From Desulfuromonas sp. (GTDB lineage: Bacteria > Desulfobacterota > Desulfuromonadia > Desulfuromonadales > UBA2294): a stretch of 44,032 nucleotides of DNA. The notes below the pieces were generated by a model. That model searched no databases. It was given only the letters and a program-made list of their open reading frames with translations, and was not told the origin of the DNA. Of the stretch, positions 1 to 8,392 are shown in pieces. Position 1 is the first letter of the stretch. Every line of letters begins with the position of its first letter. Location of the stretch: positions 1-44,032 of the forward strand of contig PKTZ01000093.1 of the NCBI GenBank assembly GCA_002868925.1, given 5' to 3'. The position numbers and the translations under genes were made by a program.

Positions 1-1038
1 ACACTCACCGACCGCATTGCCGTAATCGTCGATCTTCTCCAGCAGGTCGCGTCCTTCGAGGTCGGCAACGACGTTGGCCCGCGCCTCGTAGCGCTCCTGT
101 CCCTTGTAGGGACCGCCGTTCTCGTTGACGACACCCGACTCGTCGAAGATATTGATAAACTCCAGGTCGTGCCGTTTGCCGATCTCGAAGTCATTGAAGT
201 CGTGTGCCGGGGTGATCTTGACCACCCCTGAACCGAATTCGCTGTCGACGTACTCATCGGCAATGATCGAAATTTCGCGATCGACCAGCGGCAGCATCAC
301 CTTGCCGCCGATCAGGTCGGCGTAACGCTCGTCCTCCGGGTTGACCGCCACCGCCGTGTCGCCGAGCATTGTCTCGGGGCGGGTCGTGGCAACGACGATA
401 TAACGATCGGAACCGATCACCGGGTAGCGCAGATGCCAGAGATGACCGCGCTTTTCGTCGTGCTCGACCTCGAGATCGGAGAGCGCCGTGTGGCAGCGCG
501 GGCACCAGTTGATCAGCCGGTTGTCGCGATAAATCAGGCCGTCCTCATAAAGCCGGACGAACACCTCGCGCACGGCCTTCGACAGGCCCTCGTCCATGGT
601 AAAGCGTTCCCGTTCCCAGTCACACGAAGCGCCGAGGCGCTTGAGCTGTTCGATGATCTTGCCGCCCGATTCCTCGCGCCATTGCCAAACCCGGTCGACG
701 AAAGCCTCACGACCGAGTTCATGCCGGTCACGGTTCTCCCCGGCCAGCTGTTTCTCGACCACGTTCTGGGTCGCGATGCCGGCATGATCGGTCCCCGGCA
801 TCCAGAGGACCTCGGCGCCGCACATCCGCTTCCAGCGGGCGAGGATATCCTGCAGGGTATTGTTCAGGGCGTGCCCCATATGCAGCACGCCGGTGACATT
901 GGGCGGGGGGATAACGATCGAGTACGCCTCCTTGCCGTTCGTCTCATCGGCGTGGAAGATGCTACCCTCTTCCCAGGCGGCGTACCATTTTTTCTCTACG
1001 TCATGCGGTTCATAGCCTTTCGGCAGGTTCTGAGCCAT
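1..1038 (-). CDS. valS: Valyl-tRNA synthetase, N-terminal part; continues beyond window start
   Basis: Minus-strand translation from ATG at 1038: [28 protein letters not shown]...[53 protein letters not shown]; class I HIGH-type motif (HMGH) and PPPNVTG. Absent from the ORF track because it is open at the edge. Confidence 0.95.
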   Translation of the reverse strand, partial: MAQNLPKGYEPHDVEKKWYAAWEEGSIFHADETNGKEAYSIVIPPPNVTGVLHMGHALNNTLQDILARWKRMCGAEVLWMPGTDHAGIATQNVVEKQLAGENRDRHELGREAFVDRVWQWREESGGKIIEQLKRLGASCDWERERFTMDEGLSKAVREVFVRLYEDGLIYRDNRLINWCPRCHTALSDLEVEHDEKRGHLWHLRYPVIGSDRYIVVATTRPETMLGDTAVAVNPEDERYADLIGGKVMLPLVDREISIIADEYVDSEFGSGVVKITPAHDFNDFEIGKRHDLEFINIFDESGVVNENGGPYKGQERYEARANVVADLEGRDLLEKIDDYGNAVGEC

Positions 1039-1103
1039 CGTCTTTGCAAATCCTTGAGCTTATTGAACGGCAACACCGTTCTTTTATTACCTTCTAAAAA
1101 GAA

Positions 1104-1130
1104 GGGAAATGGGGAGCATCCCCATTTCCC
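1104..1130 (-). terminator. Rho-independent terminator downstream of the response regulator gene
   Basis: Perfect inverted repeat gggaaatgggg-agcat-ccccatttccc; minus-strand reading continues into ttctttttag. Confidence 0.7.
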
Positions 1131-1164
1131 ATGAATTTTGAAACAGGAAACCGGCTCCGGCCGA

Positions 1165-2205
1165 TCAGAGGTTCTCCTTGATCTTGCGGATTTCGTCCCG
1201 GATCAGGCTCTCGGCCAGATCGGGGACGACCTCCCAGGCGATCTTTTCGAGGACGACGCCGGCGACCCGCTCAACGATCTTCTCCAGGTCGGCGTCCGAC
1301 ATACCGGCGACTTGGCTTTCGACGTCAGCAGGTGCAGCGGTCGGCTGAACCGGCGGGGTCGGTTGCGGAGCTGGCTCGGCGACAGGCTGAACCGGTTCCG
1401 GCACGACCGGTTGTACCGGCTCTGGCGTAACGGGCGGAGTTGGTGCTGCCGCTTGTGGCGGTGGCTCGGGCACTGCCGGCGGAACCGGGGCGGCCGGCTC
1501 GACAGGCGGCTCCGGAGCGCTCGGCTCAACCGCAACGATCTCCGGCTCGTCGAGCTCGATGGTCTCGGAGGTATCCCCCCAGACGGCGGCTGAGTCGGAG
1601 GCTTCGGCAGCGGAACCGTCATCGACGATAAAATCGGCTTCATCTTCGAACACCGGCGCTTCGGCAACCGGTTCGGGCTCGATCTCCGGCTCGTCGAAGG
1701 TGACATCGTCCCAGCTGTCGGGAGAAGTCGGTGCTGCCGGCTCGATGGCCGGGGCGGCCGGTTCTGGAGCTGGAGCAGCCGGCTGGACCGGAGCCGCGGG
1801 TTCGGGAGCAGGCGCGGCCGGGGCAGCACCTGCCGGGGCACCGGCGAGCAGCGATTCGACCTTTTCGATCAGCGACTGCGACTCGAACGGCTTGGCAATC
1901 CAGCCTTCGGCGCCGGAACTGATCGCCTTCTCTTCGTCGAACGGTTCGAAGGTTCCGGTCAGGAGGAGCACCGGCACATCCTGCAGGTTCGGGTCCTGCT
2001 TGATCGCCGCGCAGAGCTCGTAACCGTTCTTGCCCGGCATGAAAACATCGGCCAGGACCAGGTTCGGCTTGTCCGCCTGTGCTTTCTCGAATGCGGCATC
2101 GCCATTATCGACGATCGTCAGGTCGTAGTCCTCATTGGCGAAGGTGATCCCGATGACTTTCTGGATCGTAATACTGTCGTCTGCCAACAACAGTTTCTTG
2201 CTCAT
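1165..2205 (-). CDS. Response regulator: N-terminal receiver domain, long Pro/Ala-rich linker, conserved-looking C-terminal helix
   Basis: MSKKLLLADDSITIQKVIGITFANEDYDLTIVDNGDAAFEKAQADKPNLVLADVFMPGKNGYELC...VPVLLLTGTFEPFDEEKAISSGAEGWIAKPF; typical REC signature. Confidence 0.93.
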   Translation of the reverse strand: MSKKLLLADDSITIQKVIGITFANEDYDLTIVDNGDAAFEKAQADKPNLVLADVFMPGKNGYELCAAIKQDPNLQDVPVLLLTGTFEPFDEEKAISSGAEGWIAKPFESQSLIEKVESLLAGAPAGAAPAAPAPEPAAPVQPAAPAPEPAAPAIEPAAPTSPDSWDDVTFDEPEIEPEPVAEAPVFEDEADFIVDDGSAAEASDSAAVWGDTSETIELDEPEIVAVEPSAPEPPVEPAAPVPPAVPEPPPQAAAPTPPVTPEPVQPVVPEPVQPVAEPAPQPTPPVQPTAAPADVESQVAGMSDADLEKIVERVAGVVLEKIAWEVVPDLAESLIRDEIRKIKENL

Positions 2206-2247
2206 TGCATGCCTCCTCGGCGCCTCGCGAAACGCCTTGTAGATTCG

Positions 2248-2667
2248 CTAGATAGAAAGCAGAGTAAGCAGCTTTTCAATATCGAGCACCGGATAATTGT
2301 GCTCCCTGTACTGAAAGAAATGGCTTACGACTGCCGATTCGTCTTCTGCGGTCGCCTCCCTGAAGCTTCCGTCCTGACTTTCAACGATCCTGACGGCCGC
2401 CTCGATCGGAAGGCCGATAGAACCATAATCGCTCTGGTACACGATGGTGTAACTGTTTTTTCCGCAGCCCCCGGTCTCCCCGTCGGCCAGGATATCGCCC
2501 GAAACCATCGGCACGATCTCACCGGAGAAGAGGAAAACGCCGGCCAACCCCTTGCACAGACCGGCCAGTGGAAACAGCTCCGGCTCCTGGAGGATATGCC
2601 TGATCCCGTCGACCGGCAACGAATAATCGCGACCGCCGAAATTGAGCAATGCCACCTTCGCCGTCAT
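2248..2667 (-). CDS. CheW-domain protein
   Basis: 139 aa; MTAKVALLNFGGRDYSLPVDGIRHILQEPELFPLAGLCKGLAGVFLFSGEIVPMVSG, CheW-like fold pattern. Confidence 0.8.
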   Translation of the reverse strand: MTAKVALLNFGGRDYSLPVDGIRHILQEPELFPLAGLCKGLAGVFLFSGEIVPMVSGDILADGETGGCGKNSYTIVYQSDYGSIGLPIEAAVRIVESQDGSFREATAEDESAVVSHFFQYREHNYPVLDIEKLLTLLSI

Positions 2668-3110
2668 CGCGCTGCTCCGACCTGTTCCAGGGCGAGCGGT
2701 TCAAAACCGACGAGCGGCTCCCGGTGCCAGACCTGGATCGTCTGGTACGGCAGTGCGGAGTGCATTCTGAGCAGCAGCGGGACTTCACAGACCCGGAACT
2801 GATCGGCCGGGAAGATCCCCTCGACCTTGTCGACCGGCAAGGCCCAGACCCCGTCCGAACCGTTGACCACGACATAAGCACTCTCGAAACTTTCAGGGGC
2901 CGGCAATCCGAGCCTTTGCCTGACGTTGATCGCGTGAATCGCCTCATCACGATAACTGATCAGGCCGAGCAGACCCATTTCGGGATCGGCCGCGGAGCGA
3001 TCTAGAACGCCGGCTCCCGCTTCCCTTATTTCAACAAGGTCGTCGAGCGACAGGGAAAAACCGACCTCGGCGATCCGAAAGACGAGTTTCTTGTCGATCA
3101 TATCCCTCAT
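2664..3110 (-). CDS. CheW-domain protein
   Basis: 148 aa; LVFRIAEVGFSLSLDDLVEIREAG...GLISYRDEAIHAINVRQRLGLP...VDKVEGIFPADQF; CheW-like; stop overlaps the start of the next CheW gene. Confidence 0.82.
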   Translation of the reverse strand: MRDMIDKKLVFRIAEVGFSLSLDDLVEIREAGAGVLDRSAADPEMGLLGLISYRDEAIHAINVRQRLGLPAPESFESAYVVVNGSDGVWALPVDKVEGIFPADQFRVCEVPLLLRMHSALPYQTIQVWHREPLVGFEPLALEQVGAAR

Positions 3111-3235
3111 CTGCCCATGGTCCGGTTGCCCTGAACTATCCGTTGCGGAAAAAGGGGAAACCTAAAGGTAATTATCATAATTAGAGCGAAAGTGTCAAGG
3201 CTCGCAGCCCAGATATCTTTTGCTATTCTGCACAT

Positions 3236-4276
3236 TTAGACTACGCTCCAGGGTTGCGGCAAATAAATTTCATTATACAGGTTCAGAGCAAAGCGATCGG
3301 TCATTCCGGCGATAAAATCGGCGACATCGACTTCGACCGGAACCGAACCCGATTCCCGGCAACCGTATCGGGCCAAGGCTCCCCGGTTATCGAGAAAGTA
3401 GCGGAACAGCTCCCGGAGCAGATGCGACGCCTTTTCGAACTCCTCATTTACGGTCTCGACCAGGTAGACATGGCTGAAAAGCCAGTCACGCAGGGTTATA
3501 ACGACCTGGTCGATATCGTCGGTAAAGCGGATAATAGCACCGTCGTTATTAAGCGAGAGTTCAATCATGTCGCCGATCATGACATCGAGCCATTCTTCAC
3601 ATCGTTCGCCGAGTACGCTCCGGATCTCTTCAGGAATCTGGTCCCGCTTGATCAAGCCGGCCCGCAAGGCATCATCGAGATCGTGATTGACATAGGCGAT
3701 GATATCGGCAAACCGAACGATCTGTCCTTCGAGAGTGGCCGGCAGACTCTCCGGTGCGGCGGCGCTCAACGTGCCCCGCCCTTTCGAATGCCTGCCGATG
3801 CCGTCGAGGACCTCGAAACTCAGATTAAGACCGGCACCACCGTTTTCGAGCCGCTCAACAACCCTTCGGCTCTGCTGAACATGATGAAAACCTCCCGGCA
3901 CCAGTTCGTTCAACACCCGTTCACCGGCATGGCCGAAGGGGGTATGCCCGAGATCGTGCCCCAGGGCGATCGCCTCGGCCAGGTCCTCGTTCAACGCCAG
4001 GGCCCGGGCGATGGTGCGGGCAATCCGCGAAACCTCGAGGGTATGGGTCAGACGGGTTCGATAATGATCCCCTTCCGGCGAAAGGAAAACCTGGGTCTTG
4101 TGTTTCAGGCGCCGGAACGCCTTGCAGTTGAGGATCCGGTCAAGGTCGACCTGGAAAGCGGTGCGCATGACACACGGTTTCTCTTCGACCGCCCGTCCCT
4201 TGCTGGCATGGCTGAACGTTGCATGACGGGAGAGGACTTTCTCTTCCTTTTTTTCGAGCAGCGTGCGGATATCCAT
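3236..4276 (-). CDS. dgt: Deoxyguanosinetriphosphate triphosphohydrolase-like HD protein
   Basis: FRRLKHKTQVFLSPEGDHYRTRLTHTLEVSRIARTIARAL...ALGHDLGHTPFGHAGE: HD-domain dNTPase signature. Start placed at MDIRTLLEKKEE (4276) rather than the ORF-track start 4399. Confidence 0.93.
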   Translation of the reverse strand: MDIRTLLEKKEEKVLSRHATFSHASKGRAVEEKPCVMRTAFQVDLDRILNCKAFRRLKHKTQVFLSPEGDHYRTRLTHTLEVSRIARTIARALALNEDLAEAIALGHDLGHTPFGHAGERVLNELVPGGFHHVQQSRRVVERLENGGAGLNLSFEVLDGIGRHSKGRGTLSAAAPESLPATLEGQIVRFADIIAYVNHDLDDALRAGLIKRDQIPEEIRSVLGERCEEWLDVMIGDMIELSLNNDGAIIRFTDDIDQVVITLRDWLFSHVYLVETVNEEFEKASHLLRELFRYFLDNRGALARYGCRESGSVPVEVDVADFIAGMTDRFALNLYNEIYLPQPWSVV

Positions 4277-4515
4277 CAAATGACCCAACAAACCTTTGTA
4301 AACAGTTAGCTTTTCGGCATGACTGAAGTGTAACAGACGAACAACTTTCTTGGAAAGAAAAGAGTTTGGTCCGAAATGCAAATGAACCGGAGTCCACAAA
4401 ATCGACGTTTCAAGTCAACAAGACTTCACTTGTCTTTCCCCGGCACATATCCGAATATCCCGATAAGGTATTATCGTAAAAGGGTTTTCATCCGAATATT
4501 CTTAATCGAAGATGC

Positions 4516-4545
4516 TTGACCTGCAGCGGCATAATTACATACAAT
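4516..4545 (+). promoter_or_regulatory. Candidate sigma70-type promoter for the PilZ gene
   Basis: TTGACC (4516-4521), 18-bp spacer, TACAAT (4540-4545). Confidence 0.55.
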
Positions 4546-4575
4546 TGCAGGATGGGTAAAAAAAGGAGAATAGAA

Positions 4576-5334
4576 TTGAAAAGAATCCTGGTCGGCGACA
4601 ACCGGGAGGAACTTCTCTCCACACTTGAGGTAATTCTCAAGAACTGGGGTTACAGGGTGCTGGTCACATCCTCACCGGATGGATTCACCAGCATGCTCAA
4701 CGACCTCTCCCCCGACCTGATCATTGCCGGCCCGACCATCCTGTCGAACTCCGGGATCCAGGCTCATCTAAAGGGAGCGAAAGCCCCCCTGCTGATACTT
4801 CAGGATTCACAAATCAAACCGATCAGAAACCTCGCCGGCGAACCGATCGACTACCCGGTTGATATCTTCAAGCTCTTCGAATCGGTCCAGAAATATCTCG
4901 AAACGATTCCACGAAAAAACATCCGGATCAAGGTCCAGATGCCGAGCATGTACTACCATGGCAACATCCCCTGCATTGCCGAGGTCATCAGCCTCAGCGT
5001 CGAAGGGATGTTCATCAAGACCGGTTCGCGTATTGACGGCCTAGACCAAGTCCGCATCGTGCTGCCGCTAATCGGAATGCAAAAAGAAATCGAGTTGGAA
5101 GGCAAGGTCATCTACACGGTTGAGCCGTTGCAACGCAACAACTACCAGCAGGGAATGGGCATTCAGTTCTGCAGGATCGACTCCGAAAACGAGGCCCTAC
5201 TCCAGAAGTATGTCGAAAATCTTCTGGTGAGCGAACTGAGTGAACACAACGACTCTGAAAACGCCCTTGACTTAAGCCAGCTGCATAGCCAGCCGATTAT
5301 TCCGACCCTGAACCTGCTCCACCCCGGGACCTGA
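4576..5334 (+). CDS. PilZ-domain protein with degenerate N-terminal receiver domain
   Basis: RILVGDNREELLSTLEVILKNWGYRVLVTSSPDG...PDLIIAGPTIL (receiver-like), then RIKVQMPSMYYHGNIPCIAEVISLSVEGMFIKTG...GMGIQFCRID (PilZ). TTG start at 4576 preceded by aaggagaa; the ORF-track start (4516) overlaps the promoter. Confidence 0.82.
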   Translation: MKRILVGDNREELLSTLEVILKNWGYRVLVTSSPDGFTSMLNDLSPDLIIAGPTILSNSGIQAHLKGAKAPLLILQDSQIKPIRNLAGEPIDYPVDIFKLFESVQKYLETIPRKNIRIKVQMPSMYYHGNIPCIAEVISLSVEGMFIKTGSRIDGLDQVRIVLPLIGMQKEIELEGKVIYTVEPLQRNNYQQGMGIQFCRIDSENEALLQKYVENLLVSELSEHNDSENALDLSQLHSQPIIPTLNLLHPGT

Positions 5335-5355
5335 CACTCAATGCCTCATTCCGGT

Positions 5356-6519
5356 TCATGCCAGAAGATCATTCCCGACCTGCCAATTCTGACCAAACGC
5401 TGCGGCCACCGTTGCCGCGACATCCCTGAAACTCTCACTAATCCCGAGGTCCATTCCGGCCTGCATACCTTTTGACCAGAGTAGCAGCGGGACAAATTCA
5501 CGCGTATGATCGGTGCCATCGGTTGTCGGGTCACAACCATGATCGGCGGTAATGATGAGCAGATCGTCGCTCGTCAACTCTTGCATCAAGCCCGGCAGCC
5601 ACCGGTCGAAGTCGGCCAGGGCGCCGGCAAAACCGGCCGCATCGAGACGGTGGCCGTAGAGCATGTCGAAATCGACCAGATTGGCAAAGATCAGGCCACG
5701 ATCGCTCCGGTCCAGTGCAGTCATGATCTGCCGCATGCCATCATCGTTGTCACGGCTCTTGATCGTTTCGGCTACCCCCCGACCGACAAAGATATCGGAG
5801 ATTTTACCGATGGCGACGACCGGAACCCCGGACGACTGCAAGAGATCGAGAACGGTCGGTGCCGACGGCGGCATCGAAAAATCACGCCGCCGGTGGGTCC
5901 GGGTAAAACCGGTGTCGACCGTACCGACGAAGGGCCGGGCAATAACCCGCCCGATGCGATACGGATCGAGCAGGCCTCGCATCTCGCGACAGATCTGGTA
6001 AAGCTGGTCCGGCGGGACCACCTCTTCGTGGGCCGCGATCTGGAATACCGAATCGACGCTGGTGTAAACGATCGGGGCACCGGTGCGCAGGTGTTCGGCG
6101 CCGAGGTCGCGGATAATATCGGTACCGCTGGCTGCGATATTGCCGAGCAGGTCGAGACCGGTAGCCTGGCGGAACAGCTCAACAATCTCGGGCGGGAATC
6201 CTTCGGGGTAGGAGGCAAAGGGCTCGGTCGTCTCCAGACCGGCAAGCTCCCAGTGCCCGGTTGTCGTATCCTTGCCCGGGGATTTCTCCTTCATCTTCCC
6301 CCAGGCGGCAGCCGGATGCTCGGCCGGAGGCAAACCGGGAGCCGGGCAGATATTGCCGAGCCCTAACCTTTGCAGGTATGGCAGTTCCAGAGGGCCGGCC
6401 TGTTCGGCAACGTGACGCAGGGTATTGGCGCCGGCATCGCCATAAGCGACAGCGTCCGGCAAAGCGCCGACCCCGACCCCGTCGAGAACGATCAGGATTA
6501 CCCGGTTAAAGGTCGACAT
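5356..6519 (-). CDS. deoB: Phosphopentomutase
   Basis: VILIVLDGVGVGALPDAVAYGDAGANTLRH...GKDTTTGHWELAG...IITADHGCDPTTDGTDHTREFVPLL; alkaline-phosphatase-superfamily DeoB signatures. Confidence 0.97.
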   Translation of the reverse strand: MSTFNRVILIVLDGVGVGALPDAVAYGDAGANTLRHVAEQAGPLELPYLQRLGLGNICPAPGLPPAEHPAAAWGKMKEKSPGKDTTTGHWELAGLETTEPFASYPEGFPPEIVELFRQATGLDLLGNIAASGTDIIRDLGAEHLRTGAPIVYTSVDSVFQIAAHEEVVPPDQLYQICREMRGLLDPYRIGRVIARPFVGTVDTGFTRTHRRRDFSMPPSAPTVLDLLQSSGVPVVAIGKISDIFVGRGVAETIKSRDNDDGMRQIMTALDRSDRGLIFANLVDFDMLYGHRLDAAGFAGALADFDRWLPGLMQELTSDDLLIITADHGCDPTTDGTDHTREFVPLLLWSKGMQAGMDLGISESFRDVAATVAAAFGQNWQVGNDLLA

Positions 6520-6521
6520 GC

Positions 6522-7187
6522 TTACTCCTGATCCGCTAACCACTGGCGGACGATTTCGACCCCGGCGCTGGCTCCGATCCGGGTTGCTCCGGCCGCAATC
6601 ATGCGTTGGCAGCTCTCCCAGTCGCGGATACCACCGGCCGCCTTGACACCTGCCCTGCCGTCAACAGTCGCGGTCAGAAGCTTGACATCTTCGACCGTCG
6701 CCCCGCCTTCGGCAAAACCGGTCGAGGTCTTGACAAAGGCGGCACCGGCCTGCACCGCCGTCCGGGCCAACTGTTCCTTCATCCCGGCATCGAACAGGCA
6801 GCATTCGAGAATCGTCTTGACCGGCACCGAACCACAGGCGGAAACCACGGCGGCGATATCGGAATGGACCCGTTCCAGGTCGCCGGCCTTTGCCGCACCG
6901 AGATCGATGACCATGTCAATTTCCGTCGCCCCGGCAGCGATTGCCCGTTCGGCCTGCATTTTCTTGATTTCCGAAAGCTCGTAACCGAGCGGGAACCCGA
7001 TCACGGTTGCGACTTCGACACCGGAACCGTAGAGCCGGTGGCTCGAGCGACCGACGAAAGTCGGCGGCACACAAACCGCGGCAAAACCGTACTCGACCGC
7101 CTCTTCACAGAGGAGGTCGATATCGGCACCGGTCGTTGTCGCTTTGAGCAGGGTATGGTCGATCAGGGAAGCCGGGTTCATCATCAC
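6522..7187 (-). CDS. deoC: Deoxyribose-phosphate aldolase
   Basis: LIDHTLLKATTTGADIDLLCEEA...VIGFPLGYELSEIKKMQAERAIAAGATEIDMVIDLGAAKAG...FVKTSTGFAEGGATVEDVKLL...KAAGGIRDWE. Confidence 0.97.
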   Translation of the reverse strand: MMMNPASLIDHTLLKATTTGADIDLLCEEAVEYGFAAVCVPPTFVGRSSHRLYGSGVEVATVIGFPLGYELSEIKKMQAERAIAAGATEIDMVIDLGAAKAGDLERVHSDIAAVVSACGSVPVKTILECCLFDAGMKEQLARTAVQAGAAFVKTSTGFAEGGATVEDVKLLTATVDGRAGVKAAGGIRDWESCQRMIAAGATRIGASAGVEIVRQWLADQE

Positions 7188-7188
7188 T

Positions 7189-8382
7189 CTAGGTACGGTA
7201 ATCGGCGTTGATCTTGACGTAATCGTAGGTCAGATCGGAGGTATAGTAGTAGGCGCTGCCATCACCGCTTTTGAGATCAACGGTCACGGTAAACTCAGGC
7301 TGTTTCATGATGGCGGTCGCCGCCTCTTCCTGCTCGGCAGATGTCGCCAGGCCATCCTCGGCCAGTAAAATATCTCCGACCCGGATGTCGACCCGGTCCG
7401 GATCGATCTCGGCCCCGGAGTAGCCAACCGCCGCGATGATCCGCCCCCAGTTGGCATCCTCACCGAAGAGCGCGGTCTTGACCAGGCTCGACGTTGCCAC
7501 CGATTCGGCCGCCAACAGGGCGTCTCCTGCACTGGCGGCACCGATGACTTCAACTTTCACCAACTTGGTCGCTCCTTCACCGTCCCTGACGATCATCTTT
7601 GCCAGGTCGAGCAAGACCTCGGCCAGCAGTTCCGAGAAGGTTACCGCTTCGGAGGAATCGGCCTCAATTTCGGCGTCGCTTGCACCGTTGGCCAACAACA
7701 GGACCATGTCGTTGGTCGAGGTATCGCGATCCACAGTGATCCGGTTAAAGGAGGATTCGACCGCCTGCTTCAACATTGTATCGAGCAGTTCAGGCGCAAT
7801 CTTGGCATCGGTAACAACAAAGCCGAGCATGGTCGCCATATTCGGATGGATCATCCCGGCCCCCTTGGCGAGGCCGAGGATTGTATAAGGGCTCTCTTTA
7901 AACGAGCCATAAGCCGCCGACACCTTGGAAAAGGAGTCGGTCGTCATCATCGCCTCGGCGACCGCTTCAGCATTTCCGGGATCCAGCCCCGACACCAGTT
8001 GTGGCATTGCCGCTGTGATCTTGTCGACCGGTAACCGCTGCCCGATAACACCGGTCGAGGAGACCGCGACCAGGGTTTCGTCAATATCGAGAACCGCAGC
8101 CATCTCCATGCTGCAACGTCCGGCATCGAGCATCCCCTGCTTGCCGGTACAGGCGTTGGCGTTTTTACTGTTGACCAGGATCGCCTGGCAGAGTCCGCCC
8201 CGCACCCGCGGAGCGGTCAAAACAACCGGCGCCGCCACGACCTTGTTGGTCGTAAAGACCCCGGCACTATTCGCCGGCACATCGGAGAAGATCAGGCCGA
8301 GATCGAGCTTCCCCTCTTTTTTCAGCCCGGCCGAAAGCGCCGCGAAGCTAAACCCCTTGACCGTTAATTCCTGTTTATTCAT
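7189..8382 (-). CDS. argJ: Bifunctional glutamate N-acetyltransferase/amino-acid acetyltransferase
   Basis: FSFAALSAGLKKEGKLDLGLIFSDVPANSAGVFTTNKVVAAPV...VNSKNANACTGKQG...ILGLAKGAGMIHPNMATMLGFVVTDA...ANWGRIIAAVGYSGA. Start MNKQELT at 8382. Confidence 0.97.
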   Translation of the reverse strand: MNKQELTVKGFSFAALSAGLKKEGKLDLGLIFSDVPANSAGVFTTNKVVAAPVVLTAPRVRGGLCQAILVNSKNANACTGKQGMLDAGRCSMEMAAVLDIDETLVAVSSTGVIGQRLPVDKITAAMPQLVSGLDPGNAEAVAEAMMTTDSFSKVSAAYGSFKESPYTILGLAKGAGMIHPNMATMLGFVVTDAKIAPELLDTMLKQAVESSFNRITVDRDTSTNDMVLLLANGASDAEIEADSSEAVTFSELLAEVLLDLAKMIVRDGEGATKLVKVEVIGAASAGDALLAAESVATSSLVKTALFGEDANWGRIIAAVGYSGAEIDPDRVDIRVGDILLAEDGLATSAEQEEAATAIMKQPEFTVTVDLKSGDGSAYYYTSDLTYDYVKINADYRT

Positions 8383-8392
8383 TATTCCACCT

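Noticed and set aside
433-1134. 233-aa plus-strand ORF at window start
   Set aside because: Antisense to valS, whose minus-strand reading gives clear ValRS motifs.
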